DNA of 41,642 nucleotides from Thermoplasmata archaeon (GTDB taxonomy: Archaea > Thermoplasmatota > Thermoplasmata > Lutacidiplasmatales > UBA184). Shown piece after piece: positions 7,859-14,996 of the stretch. The notes beneath the pieces were generated by a model that saw nothing but the letters and a program-made list of their open reading frames with translations, made no database searches and was not told the DNA's origin. The position numbers were made by a program, and so were the translations under genes. Position 1 is the first letter of the stretch. The number at the start of each line of letters is the position of its first letter. The stretch is from the NCBI GenBank assembly GCA_021790425.1, contig JAJYEA010000016.1, positions 1 to 41,642 on the forward strand, in the 5' to 3' direction.

Positions 7859-9394
7859 TCACCGAAGGCTCTTGACCATCCAGGGTCCCCGGACCGAGTA
7901 CCCGTTCTTCGCGTAGTACTCCATCGTGCCGATGGCGCTGAGCACTGCGATCTCCTCCGCTCCCTCTTCCTGGGCGATCCCCTCCGCTGCCGCCAGCATG
8001 CGGCGACCGAGGCCGCGGTGCTGGGCCTCCTGAGGGGCATGGGCCCCTGTCCCGACGGGAACCTCGGCGCCGAGCACCTTGAGCTCCCGGATCACGGGGG
8101 TCCCGCGGGCCGCCGGGCTCCCCGCAAGGAGCGTGCGGGCCTCCTCGGGCAAGGGGGAGGGGAGCCGCAGCCGAAGGAACCCGGCCAGCGCATCGGTGTC
8201 GGGATCCTCCATCGAGAGCATGTGCTCCTCGCCCCCGCCCGCACGGTAGTGCTGGGTGCGGAGCTCGAGCGCCTCGAACCGGGCGGGCGGGAGGGTGCGA
8301 CCAGATTCCCGGCAGCGGAGGCAGGGGCATCGCTTCCCCTGGCGGGCGAGGATGTCGAGCGCAATCTCGCGGAGGTTGCTCTTGCGGACCCCGTCCGCGA
8401 TGAGCCGGGCGGGGATGTCCCGCTGGATCCGCTGGATGCGGACGTACCGGGGCAGTTCCTCCTTGATCGAAGCGAGCGTCTGGGCCGCCGTCTCCACGTC
8501 GTACGGGCGGTACTCCCCCCGCTTCCACTCATCGTAGAGCGGCGTCCCCCGCATCACGAGACAAGGGTAGATCTTCATCATGTCCGGGCGGAACCGCTCG
8601 TCCGAGAAGAGGGACCGGAAGTCCTCACGGTCCTTCGTGGGGTCCATCCCCGGAAGTCCCGGCATCATGTGGTAGGATACCTTGAGCCCGAGGTCGCGGG
8701 CACGCCGTGTCGCCTCCACGACCGCTCCCACGTCGTGCGCCCGGTGCACATGGTCCAAGACCTCGTCCCGGATCGATTCGACCCCGTACTCCACCCGGGT
8801 GACCCCCCAGGACACCAGGTTCGTCAGCTGCTCCCAACTGGCCTGGTCCGGCCGGGTCTCCACCGTGAGCCCCACGCACCGGGAGTCCCCGGAGCGGTTC
8901 CATGCATGGGCCTCCGACATCGACGTGGAGTCCCGCTGGTTGAGCGCGTCGAAGGTCCGGCGGATCGTCGCCTCCTGCCACTCCGTCGGCCGGGAGGTGT
9001 AGGTTCCCCCCATCAGGATCACCTCGACCTTGCTGATCGGGTGTCCGATGTCCGACAACGTCTCGAGCCGCTGGCGCGTGATCCGATACGGGTCGTAGCC
9101 GAGCTGGGCCCCCCGGAGGGCGGCCGGCTCCTCTCCGGTGTAGCTCTGGGGAGTGCCGAAGTCGACGCCGCCTGGGCAGTACGTGCAGCGTCCATGCGGG
9201 CAGTGATCGGGAGAGGTCATGACGGCCACGACCGTCACGCCGGAAAGGCTCCGCGTGGGCTTCTTCGCGGGGTCCCCGGGTGCCCGGGCCTTTCTCCCGG
9301 AGGGCAGACGCCTGTCGGGAGCCCGGGTTTCCATCCCGTGGGCAGCGGCGGCAGGGGAGGGGACCGGGGTCAACGGTTCGGGATCGGTGGTCAT
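7859..9394 (-). CDS. Elp3 tRNA-U34 carboxymethylation enzyme (radical SAM + GNAT)
   Basis: A 511-residue Elongator-type Elp3. The radical SAM cluster motif is C-x4-C-x2-C (Cys65, Cys70 and Cys73 in CPHGRCTYCPGG), followed by the family motifs QSYTGEEPAA and MMPGLPGMD. A cysteine pair follows (CPCLRC), and the C-terminal acetyltransferase domain has the acetyl-CoA loop QHRGLGRRML and ends YYAKNGYSVRGPWM. Archaeal Elp3 makes the 5-carboxymethyl precursor on tRNA wobble uridine from acetyl-CoA. The first ~45 residues are proline/alanine-rich and may be disordered. A weak AT-rich element lies about 41 nt upstream of the start. Confidence 0.96.
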   Translation of the reverse strand: MTTDPEPLTPVPSPAAAAHGMETRAPDRRLPSGRKARAPGDPAKKPTRSLSGVTVVAVMTSPDHCPHGRCTYCPGGVDFGTPQSYTGEEPAALRGAQLGYDPYRITRQRLETLSDIGHPISKVEVILMGGTYTSRPTEWQEATIRRTFDALNQRDSTSMSEAHAWNRSGDSRCVGLTVETRPDQASWEQLTNLVSWGVTRVEYGVESIRDEVLDHVHRAHDVGAVVEATRRARDLGLKVSYHMMPGLPGMDPTKDREDFRSLFSDERFRPDMMKIYPCLVMRGTPLYDEWKRGEYRPYDVETAAQTLASIKEELPRYVRIQRIQRDIPARLIADGVRKSNLREIALDILARQGKRCPCLRCRESGRTLPPARFEALELRTQHYRAGGGEEHMLSMEDPDTDALAGFLRLRLPSPLPEEARTLLAGSPAARGTPVIRELKVLGAEVPVGTGAHAPQEAQHRGLGRRMLAAAEGIAQEEGAEEIAVLSAIGTMEYYAKNGYSVRGPWMVKSLR

Positions 9395-9463
9395 TCTCTG
9401 GCCAGGGGAGGATCCTGCAGAAGGCGAGGGTAGTAATCTCGATTTCCGTCGCGGCGCCGGACC

Positions 9464-10243
9464 CTAGGTCCAGCTCCCACTGCGCTCCGACCCACCGAGG
9501 GCAGACTCGAGCACACCCTCCCGAAGGCCGTTGACGAGTCCCGTGCGGACCCCGAGATGCCCGATCTCCAGCATGCACCGGGCCTTGCCCACGATCCCTC
9601 CCGTGACGTCGTCCACCTTTCCGGTGGGAGAGAGACTGCGGACGTTCGCTTCGGTGATCTTGGGCATCACCTTGCGGTGGTTCGTCGGATCGAGGAGCCC
9701 GTCGACGTCGCTCACGAAGATCGCGCGCCCGGGGTGCAGCGCCCGGGCGAGCTCGAGCATCAGGGTGTCCCCCGAGAGAATGGAGAATTCCCAGGCCGAG
9801 TCCGGCACCACGTCTCCCATGGTGACCGGGACCATCCCGTGGGTCGTCGCGTCCCTCACGGGCCCCAGGTCGAGGCGCTCGAGCTTCCCCTCATGGTTCG
9901 TTCCCACTGAAGAGGGTGGGAGCGACAGGGCAGGGATGCCCGACTCGAGCAACGCCTTGAGCACCCGATTGTGGAGCACGCGGACCTGGTAGCTGGTGAC
10001 CGCCACTCCCCTCCCCCGCTGCCCCCGGGGGCCTGGGGGGGGTGCGTTCAGGGCCCATTTCTTCGCCCAAGGGTGCCCGAAGGAGCCCGCCCCGTGGACC
10101 ACGACCATGGGGGGACGGCCGGCACTGCTCCATCCGCTCAGGAGCTCCTGGGCGAGCCGTGTGAGAACCTTGGGGCGCAGGGTCGATTCCTCGGACTTCC
10201 GGGTAATCACGCTCCCCCCGAGCTTCACGATCACGGGATCCAT
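9464..10243 (-). CDS. Isopentenyl phosphate kinase
   Basis: A 259-residue amino-acid-kinase-fold enzyme that makes isopentenyl diphosphate from isopentenyl phosphate, the last step of the alternative archaeal mevalonate pathways. It shows the N-terminal IVKLGGSVIT, the catalytic histidine in GAGSFGH (His57), the SGDTLMLELA motif and FVSDVDGLLD. It lies about 6 kb from the HMG-CoA synthase operon on the same strand, so two ends of one pathway are near each other but in separate units. An AT-rich element (minus strand TTTTGTAGTA) lies about 27 nt before the ATG and may be its promoter. Confidence 0.95.
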   Translation of the reverse strand: MDPVIVKLGGSVITRKSEESTLRPKVLTRLAQELLSGWSSAGRPPMVVVHGAGSFGHPWAKKWALNAPPPGPRGQRGRGVAVTSYQVRVLHNRVLKALLESGIPALSLPPSSVGTNHEGKLERLDLGPVRDATTHGMVPVTMGDVVPDSAWEFSILSGDTLMLELARALHPGRAIFVSDVDGLLDPTNHRKVMPKITEANVRSLSPTGKVDDVTGGIVGKARCMLEIGHLGVRTGLVNGLREGVLESALGGSERSGSWT

Positions 10244-10410
10244 GCGAGGTCGGGATGACGCCGTTACTACAAAAGGGGCTCTCTTCGGCCGGACGCAGGG
10301 AGGAGGACCTCCGCGCGGTTGACCCCGGGCCCGGCTTGCTCCCCCCTACGGGATCTCGGCCGCGAGCCGCGGCCGGTCCAGTAGGGTCAATTCCACCGTC
10401 ATTTAAGCGG

Positions 10411-10422
10411 AAAACTACAAAT
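10411..10422 (+). promoter_or_regulatory. AT-rich promoter element of DUF929-VKOR cassette A
   Basis: AAAACTACAAAT is the most AT-rich element before the cassette and is centred about 32 nt before the chosen ATG at 10448. A second candidate, ATTTAAG, lies at 10401-10407. Confidence 0.4.
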
Positions 10423-10447
10423 GGGGAATCGGTCTAGTGGCGCCGTC

Positions 10448-11584
10448 ATGGTTGACTGGGAGCGAGTGGAGAAGCTGCGCGCGAAGGGGGTCGACTGGGC
10501 CGCTATCGCAGCGGATGAGAAAGTGAGCTATGCGGCCCCCGAAGGGAGCGGGGATGCGGGCCGGGCGCTCAAGGCACTCTACTACTCCAAGAAGTCGCGC
10601 GGCTCCACGAAGCGTGCACGGACGGCCGAACAGGAAACCGTCCCGAACAGCACCCGGTTGAAGCGGGCGATGCCCGCGATCGGGGTGATCGTCATGGTGA
10701 CCGGACTGCTCTGGGCCATCATCGCCTACGAGTCGTCGCTGGTCTCCGTCTTCCTGCCGGCGTACCCTGACGTGCTCTTGGTGGTCGTCGGGGGCGCCGT
10801 CCTGCTCGGTCTGGGGGTCGTCTTCGGCACCTCGAGCTCCCTCCGGGAGTCGTGGAAGAAGCCCATCGCCATCGGGATCATCCTCGGGCTCGTGATCCCC
10901 GGAGCGATCGCGCTCGGGACCAGCAGCCTCGGAGTCCCCAACCTCTCCCCCCTCAACGTGTCGGAGCCGGGGGGATGGCAGAGCGAGTCGAACCGCAACC
11001 CCGTCTGGAGCGACTCGAATGCCCCGGTCGTGTTCTACTACGGGTCCATCGCCTGCCCGTACTGCTCGGCCTCGAGCTGGGCGCTCCAGCAGGCGCTGGC
11101 GCAATTCGGGACCTTGAACGGGATCAGCTATGGGTACTCCAACCCGAACGACGTCTACGCGAACACGCCGGAGGTGGAGTTCGTCTCCGCTTCGCTATCG
11201 AGCAACTCGATCTCGCTGGACGCCAAGGAAGGCAACGTGGATTCCTCGACCACCGCGGGGATCCCTCCGCTCTCGCTCATCGAGCAGGACTACCTCAACG
11301 CCTACGACCCGGGCGGCTCGATTCCCTTCTTCGTGGTCGGCGGGGTATTCGTCCATGTCGGGACCCTGATCAACCCCCCCACCTTGTCGGGGATGACGGA
11401 CTCCCAGGTACAGCAGATCATCGCCAATCCCAGCTCCAATCAACAGGTCTACAACACGATCCACCAACAGCAACTCTATCTCGAGGCCTTCATGGTCAAG
11501 GCCGACCAGCTCGCCGGCGTGACCCCGCCCGCGAGCGTCACGAGTAACACCGCCGTCATGGACATCGTCGCCTCGATCTCCTGA
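10448..11584 (+). CDS. DUF929-type membrane-anchored thioredoxin-fold protein, copy A
   Basis: A 378-residue protein. Residues 1-50 are cytoplasmic and HTH-like (DWERVEKLRAKGVDWAAIAAD), followed by a basic linker, three membrane segments (about 77-94, 107-127, 139-157) and an extracytoplasmic domain. That domain has a CPYC pair (Cys203 and Cys206) in FYYGSIACPYC, the DUF929 hallmark and the pattern of a DsbA/glutaredoxin-like site. These are the only two cysteines. The start at 10448 aligns exactly with copy B. A VKOR-like gene follows after 2 nt. The likely role is a surface thiol oxidase or isomerase recharged by VKOR; this is inference from family and context. Confidence 0.85.
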   Translation: MVDWERVEKLRAKGVDWAAIAADEKVSYAAPEGSGDAGRALKALYYSKKSRGSTKRARTAEQETVPNSTRLKRAMPAIGVIVMVTGLLWAIIAYESSLVSVFLPAYPDVLLVVVGGAVLLGLGVVFGTSSSLRESWKKPIAIGIILGLVIPGAIALGTSSLGVPNLSPLNVSEPGGWQSESNRNPVWSDSNAPVVFYYGSIACPYCSASSWALQQALAQFGTLNGISYGYSNPNDVYANTPEVEFVSASLSSNSISLDAKEGNVDSSTTAGIPPLSLIEQDYLNAYDPGGSIPFFVVGGVFVHVGTLINPPTLSGMTDSQVQQIIANPSSNQQVYNTIHQQQLYLEAFMVKADQLAGVTPPASVTSNTAVMDIVASIS

Positions 11585-11586
11585 CG

Positions 11587-12066
11587 ATGGTCGAAGCCGC
11601 TGTCCTGCATCGGCTGCTGCTCTTCTTCATCGTGCTAGGGATTGGGATCTCCAGCTTCGCCGCCCTTGAGGTGGTGGACCCGGCCCTGCAGAAGGGATGC
11701 ACGATCAACCCGCTCTTCTCGTGTCAGGCCGTGGACGAGAGCGGCCGGACCACCGTGGGCCCTGTCCCCGATTGGTCGATCGGCCTGGGGGGGTTCGTCG
11801 CGCTCCTCCTGGTGGACCTCCCGCTCATCCGTTCCTACGACGAACGGTACTTGAAGGCCATCCTCGGGCTCTCGCTCATCGGCGTGGTCGCGAGCGTCTA
11901 CTTCACGTACGTCGAGGTCTTTGAGATCGGGGCCATCTGTCCCGTCTGCCTGAGCGCCTACCTCGCCAACGTCGGGGTCCTGGCCGTCGCCCTGCTCCTC
12001 TACCGGATGCGTCAGCACGCCCTGGAGACGGAAGCAGGGTCCTCCGACGAGGCATCTGCCGCATAG
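11587..12066 (+). CDS. VKOR-like disulfide-forming membrane protein, copy A
   Basis: A 159-residue membrane protein with four hydrophobic segments (about 9-29, 63-81, 90-112, 122-140). It has the VKOR cysteine set: a loop pair Cys38 and Cys46 (CTINPLFSC) and the quinone-proximal pair Cys118 and Cys121 (CPVC). Bacterial and archaeal VKOR homologues reoxidise a DsbA-like partner and pass electrons to quinone. The gene begins 2 nt after the DUF929 stop, so the two are surely co-transcribed. The spacing of all four cysteines is identical in copy B. The C-terminal tail is short, acidic and cytoplasmic. Confidence 0.92.
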   Translation: MVEAAVLHRLLLFFIVLGIGISSFAALEVVDPALQKGCTINPLFSCQAVDESGRTTVGPVPDWSIGLGGFVALLLVDLPLIRSYDERYLKAILGLSLIGVVASVYFTYVEVFEIGAICPVCLSAYLANVGVLAVALLLYRMRQHALETEAGSSDEASAA

Positions 12067-12273
12067 TCATCGAACCGTCCCGCAGGACCAGCAGCGGGGG
12101 CGCTCTGGTATCTGCTGGTATGCAGCTATCCCTTCGTACTTCGTCGGCAATTAGTGAAATCGACACGCAATCGTTTTCGCTGTTTTATTTGCTAAAAGTA
12201 TGCAGATTCGGAGGAATCCGCGTTCCGGTGTGGGGAAAAGTAGAAAAACGGTGCTTGCCTCGCAAGAAACGGC
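12067..12273 (+). other. AT-rich intergenic region with hairpins between the two cassettes
   Basis: This 207-bp gap is much more AT-rich than its surroundings between about 12120 and 12250. It holds a GTATGCAG octamer twice (12118 and 12198), an imperfect 8-bp stem (12202-12221), a perfect CTTGC/GCAAG stem just before the next start (12254-12266) and a CCCGC/GCGGG stem near 12079-12098 that could end the first cassette. AAAAGTAGAAAAAC, centred about 29 nt before the start at 12274, is the likely promoter element. No gene is seen here. Confidence 0.5.
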
Positions 12274-13407
12274 ATGGTGAACTGGGACCGGGTCGAGCGT
12301 CTTCGTTCGAAGGGGATGGACTGGGACAGCATCGTCGCCGATCCCAAGGTGGACTACACCGCTCCCGAAGGCGTGGAGGACTCGGGCCGGGCGCTGAAGG
12401 CGCTGTACTACTCGCGAAAGTCCAAGAACAAGGTCCGAAAGGGCAAGGCCGATACGGAGGAGGAGGGTACGGGACGGCGACTGAAGCGGCTCCTCGTGCC
12501 GGTCGGGCTCTTGATCGCCGTGGCCGGTGGCATCTGGGCCCTGTTCGCCTTCGAGAGCTCGCTGATCTCGGTGTTCCTCCCGGCCTTCCCCGACGTGCTC
12601 CTCATCGCGGCGGCCGGTGCGGTCCTTCTCGGTGTCGGCCTCATCCTCGGCACCTCCTCGCTGGCGGAGGTCTGGAAGAAGCCGCTCGCCGCCGGCATCG
12701 CGCTGGGGCTCGGCATCTCGGGCGTCCTGGCCCTCATCGCGGTCGGGACCGGCATCCCCGTGCTCCATCCGCTCAACGTCAGCGAGCCCGGGAACTGGGG
12801 CAGCGAGAACCCGCGAAACGCGGCATGGACCAGCGGGGGGCTCCCCGTGGTGTTCTACTACGGCTCCATCGCCTGCCCCTACTGTTCCGCGGGGAGCTGG
12901 GCGTTCGTGCGGGCGCTCAGCCAGTTCGGAACTTGGAGCGGGTTAGGGTACGCCTACTCGAGTCCGACCGACGTCTACCCCAACACGCCGGAGGTCGATC
13001 TCACGCAGGCGTCCTTCTCCAGCAACTACCTCTCAGTGGACATCAAGGAAGGCAACAACGACCAGAACACCGGTGCCGGGATGCCCTCGATCTCGTTCGT
13101 GGAACAGGACTATCTGAACGAGTATGACGCCCAGGGCAGCATCCCCTTCTACGTCGTGGGGGGCTTCTTCGTCTACCTCGGTGGCCCGGTGGCCCCGTCG
13201 CTCCTGTCGGGGATGACCACGACGGAAGTGCAGAACCTGCTCTCGAACCCCCCGTCGAACGGATCGAATGCGTTCAACACGATCCAGCAAGTGGCCTGGA
13301 CGATGGAGGCCTTCTTCGTCAAGGCGGACCAGATGGTGGGGATCACCCCCCCGTCCGGAGTCACGGCGAACGCGAATGTGATGGCCATCGTGGCCAACAT
13401 CCGCTGA
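12274..13407 (+). CDS. DUF929-type membrane-anchored thioredoxin-fold protein, copy B
   Basis: A 377-residue paralogue of copy A, collinear along its whole length: a cytoplasmic HTH-like start (MVNWDRVERLRSKGMDW), the shared motif GRALKALYYS, a basic linker, three membrane segments and an extracytoplasmic domain with CPYC at Cys201 and Cys204. The invariant stretch before the site, VVFYYGSIACPYCSA, is the strongest match between copies. The linkers and the distal loops differ most. The VKOR partner follows after 3 nt. It has its own AT-rich promoter region, so the two cassettes may be expressed under different conditions. Confidence 0.85.
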   Translation: MVNWDRVERLRSKGMDWDSIVADPKVDYTAPEGVEDSGRALKALYYSRKSKNKVRKGKADTEEEGTGRRLKRLLVPVGLLIAVAGGIWALFAFESSLISVFLPAFPDVLLIAAAGAVLLGVGLILGTSSLAEVWKKPLAAGIALGLGISGVLALIAVGTGIPVLHPLNVSEPGNWGSENPRNAAWTSGGLPVVFYYGSIACPYCSAGSWAFVRALSQFGTWSGLGYAYSSPTDVYPNTPEVDLTQASFSSNYLSVDIKEGNNDQNTGAGMPSISFVEQDYLNEYDAQGSIPFYVVGGFFVYLGGPVAPSLLSGMTTTEVQNLLSNPPSNGSNAFNTIQQVAWTMEAFFVKADQMVGITPPSGVTANANVMAIVANIR

Positions 13408-13410
13408 GCG

Positions 13411-13887
13411 ATGGCCGACGCCGCGATCTGGCACCGCACGATCCTCTTCTTCCTGGTCGTGGGCCTCATCCTGTCGGTCTATGCCGCGGTCGAGACGTAC
13501 GACCCGGCGCTGCGCAGCACGTGCACGATCAGCCCCTACTGGTCCTGCGCCAAGGTCGACAGCAGCAACTACACCCAGGTGGGCCCCATCCCGGACTGGT
13601 CCATCGGGGTGGGAGGATATCTCGCGATGCTGGCGATCGACATCCCCCTGATGCGTTCCTACGACGGGCGGCTCCTCCAGGGCCTGCTCGTCTTCTCCGC
13701 CCTGGGCATCGCCATGTCGGTCTACTTCGCCTACGTGGAGCTCGTCCTGATCGACGCCTTCTGTCCGGTCTGCCTCAGCACCTACTTCGCCAACATCGGA
13801 GTGTTCGTGCCCGCGCTCGTCCTGCTCCGGAAGCGCTCCGCCCCCGTGGATGATGGCCCCGAGGCCGAAGGCCGGGCCCCCGAGTGA
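13411..13887 (+). CDS. VKOR-like disulfide-forming membrane protein, copy B
   Basis: A 158-residue paralogue of the VKOR-like protein of the first cassette. Cys38, Cys46, Cys118 and Cys121 fall at identical positions (CTISPYWSC and CPVC), and the loop VGPIPDWSIGVGG is nearly unchanged. Four membrane segments are predicted by eye. It begins 3 nt after the copy B DUF929 stop and ends 14 bp from the convergent RFC gene. The conserved pairing in both cassettes argues that each VKOR serves its own DUF929 partner. Confidence 0.92.
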   Translation: MADAAIWHRTILFFLVVGLILSVYAAVETYDPALRSTCTISPYWSCAKVDSSNYTQVGPIPDWSIGVGGYLAMLAIDIPLMRSYDGRLLQGLLVFSALGIAMSVYFAYVELVLIDAFCPVCLSTYFANIGVFVPALVLLRKRSAPVDDGPEAEGRAPE

Positions 13888-13901
13888 GCACCGAGGAAGG
13901 G

Positions 13902-14876
13902 TCAGCCACCCGCCGTGAGATGCGGGATGGCAAGGCGGGCCAGGAGGGCTTCGAGCTGGAGCCGCGCCGAGGCCCCTTCCACGATCCGGAACTCCATCTC
14001 GGCGAGGAAGTCCACGAGCTGCACCTTCTCGGTGTCGGGGATCGCGAGGTGAGGCAGGTAGGAGTGGATCGCCTTGACCACGTCCTCCCCGCTCGCCCCC
14101 TTCTCCGCGAGGAGGGCGTAGAGCCGTTCCCGGGATCCCCGGAAGTCCCCCTTCAGGGCGGGCGCGAGCATCTCCTCCACTTCCTTCGGCAAGGGCATCG
14201 CGGAGCTCTCGTACACCGCCTCGGAATCGACCTTCTCGGTGACCGCGGAGGCCTGCTGGAGGATGTTGACGGCCTGGCGCATGTCGCCCCCCGAGAGCCG
14301 GAGGATGGCTTCCCAGGCGTCATCCTCCACCTGCTTCTTCTCCGCCTTGGCGATCCGCTCGAGGTAGCGCCGCATCTCTTCCAGCTTCAGCGGCTTGAAG
14401 CGGAACACCGCGCACCGGGACTGGATGGGGGGGATGATCCGCGAGGAGTAGTTGCAGGAGAGGATGAAGCGACAGAGCGAGGCATACCGCTCCATCAGCC
14501 TGCGGAGCGAAGCTTGCGCCTCGGATGTCAGGTTGTCCGACTCGTCCAGGAAGAGGATCTTGAAGGATTGGTTCCCGAGCGTGGAGCTCCGGGCGTAGTT
14601 CTTGATGGTCGTGCGCACGGTCTCGATCCCTCGCTCGTCGCTGGCGTTCAGCTCGAGGAAGGACTCCCGCCACTCCTCCCCGTACAGGTCTCGGGCCAGG
14701 GCAATGGCCGCCGTGGTCTTGCCCGTGCCCGGGGGCCCGGCGAACATGAGGTGGGGAAGGGTCTTCTTGGCTACGTAGGCCTTCAGGAGAGCGACGATCT
14801 TCTCCTGCCCCACGACCTCATTGAGGGTCTTGGGACGGTACTTCTCGATCCAGATGTACCCGGTCTCACGCTCCAT
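13902..14876 (-). CDS. rfcS: Replication factor C small subunit
   Basis: A 324-residue AAA+ clamp-loader subunit that loads PCNA at primer-template junctions. It shows the N-terminal IWIEKYRPKTLNEVVGQ, Walker A GPPGTGKTT, Walker B LFLDESD, the arginine-finger SRC motif in IIPPIQSRCAVF and sensor 2 GGDMRQAVNILQ. No intein is present. The ATG at 14876 is chosen. A TTG three codons earlier (14885) sits about 27 nt from a TATTA-type promoter element near 14912 and could be a leaderless start. RFC large subunit and PCNA are not in the window. Confidence 0.96.
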   Translation of the reverse strand: MERETGYIWIEKYRPKTLNEVVGQEKIVALLKAYVAKKTLPHLMFAGPPGTGKTTAAIALARDLYGEEWRESFLELNASDERGIETVRTTIKNYARSSTLGNQSFKILFLDESDNLTSEAQASLRRLMERYASLCRFILSCNYSSRIIPPIQSRCAVFRFKPLKLEEMRRYLERIAKAEKKQVEDDAWEAILRLSGGDMRQAVNILQQASAVTEKVDSEAVYESSAMPLPKEVEEMLAPALKGDFRGSRERLYALLAEKGASGEDVVKAIHSYLPHLAIPDTEKVQLVDFLAEMEFRIVEGASARLQLEALLARLAIPHLTAGG

Positions 14877-14996
14877 TCGTCCCAACGAGGGCGCGGAAGG
14901 GTCTCCGGGTAATAAGCCGACCGGTGCGGGAGGTCTTGCTCCTCGGGCCCGAATGCCCCCGGCGCGCGGCGCGCCGGGTCGGCCGGTCCCCGGTGG

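Noticed and set aside
12067-12273. A tRNA or C/D-box RNA gene in the AT-rich gap
   Set aside because: No cloverleaf, T-loop GTTCGA motif or clear C and D boxes were found; the stems are too short and isolated.
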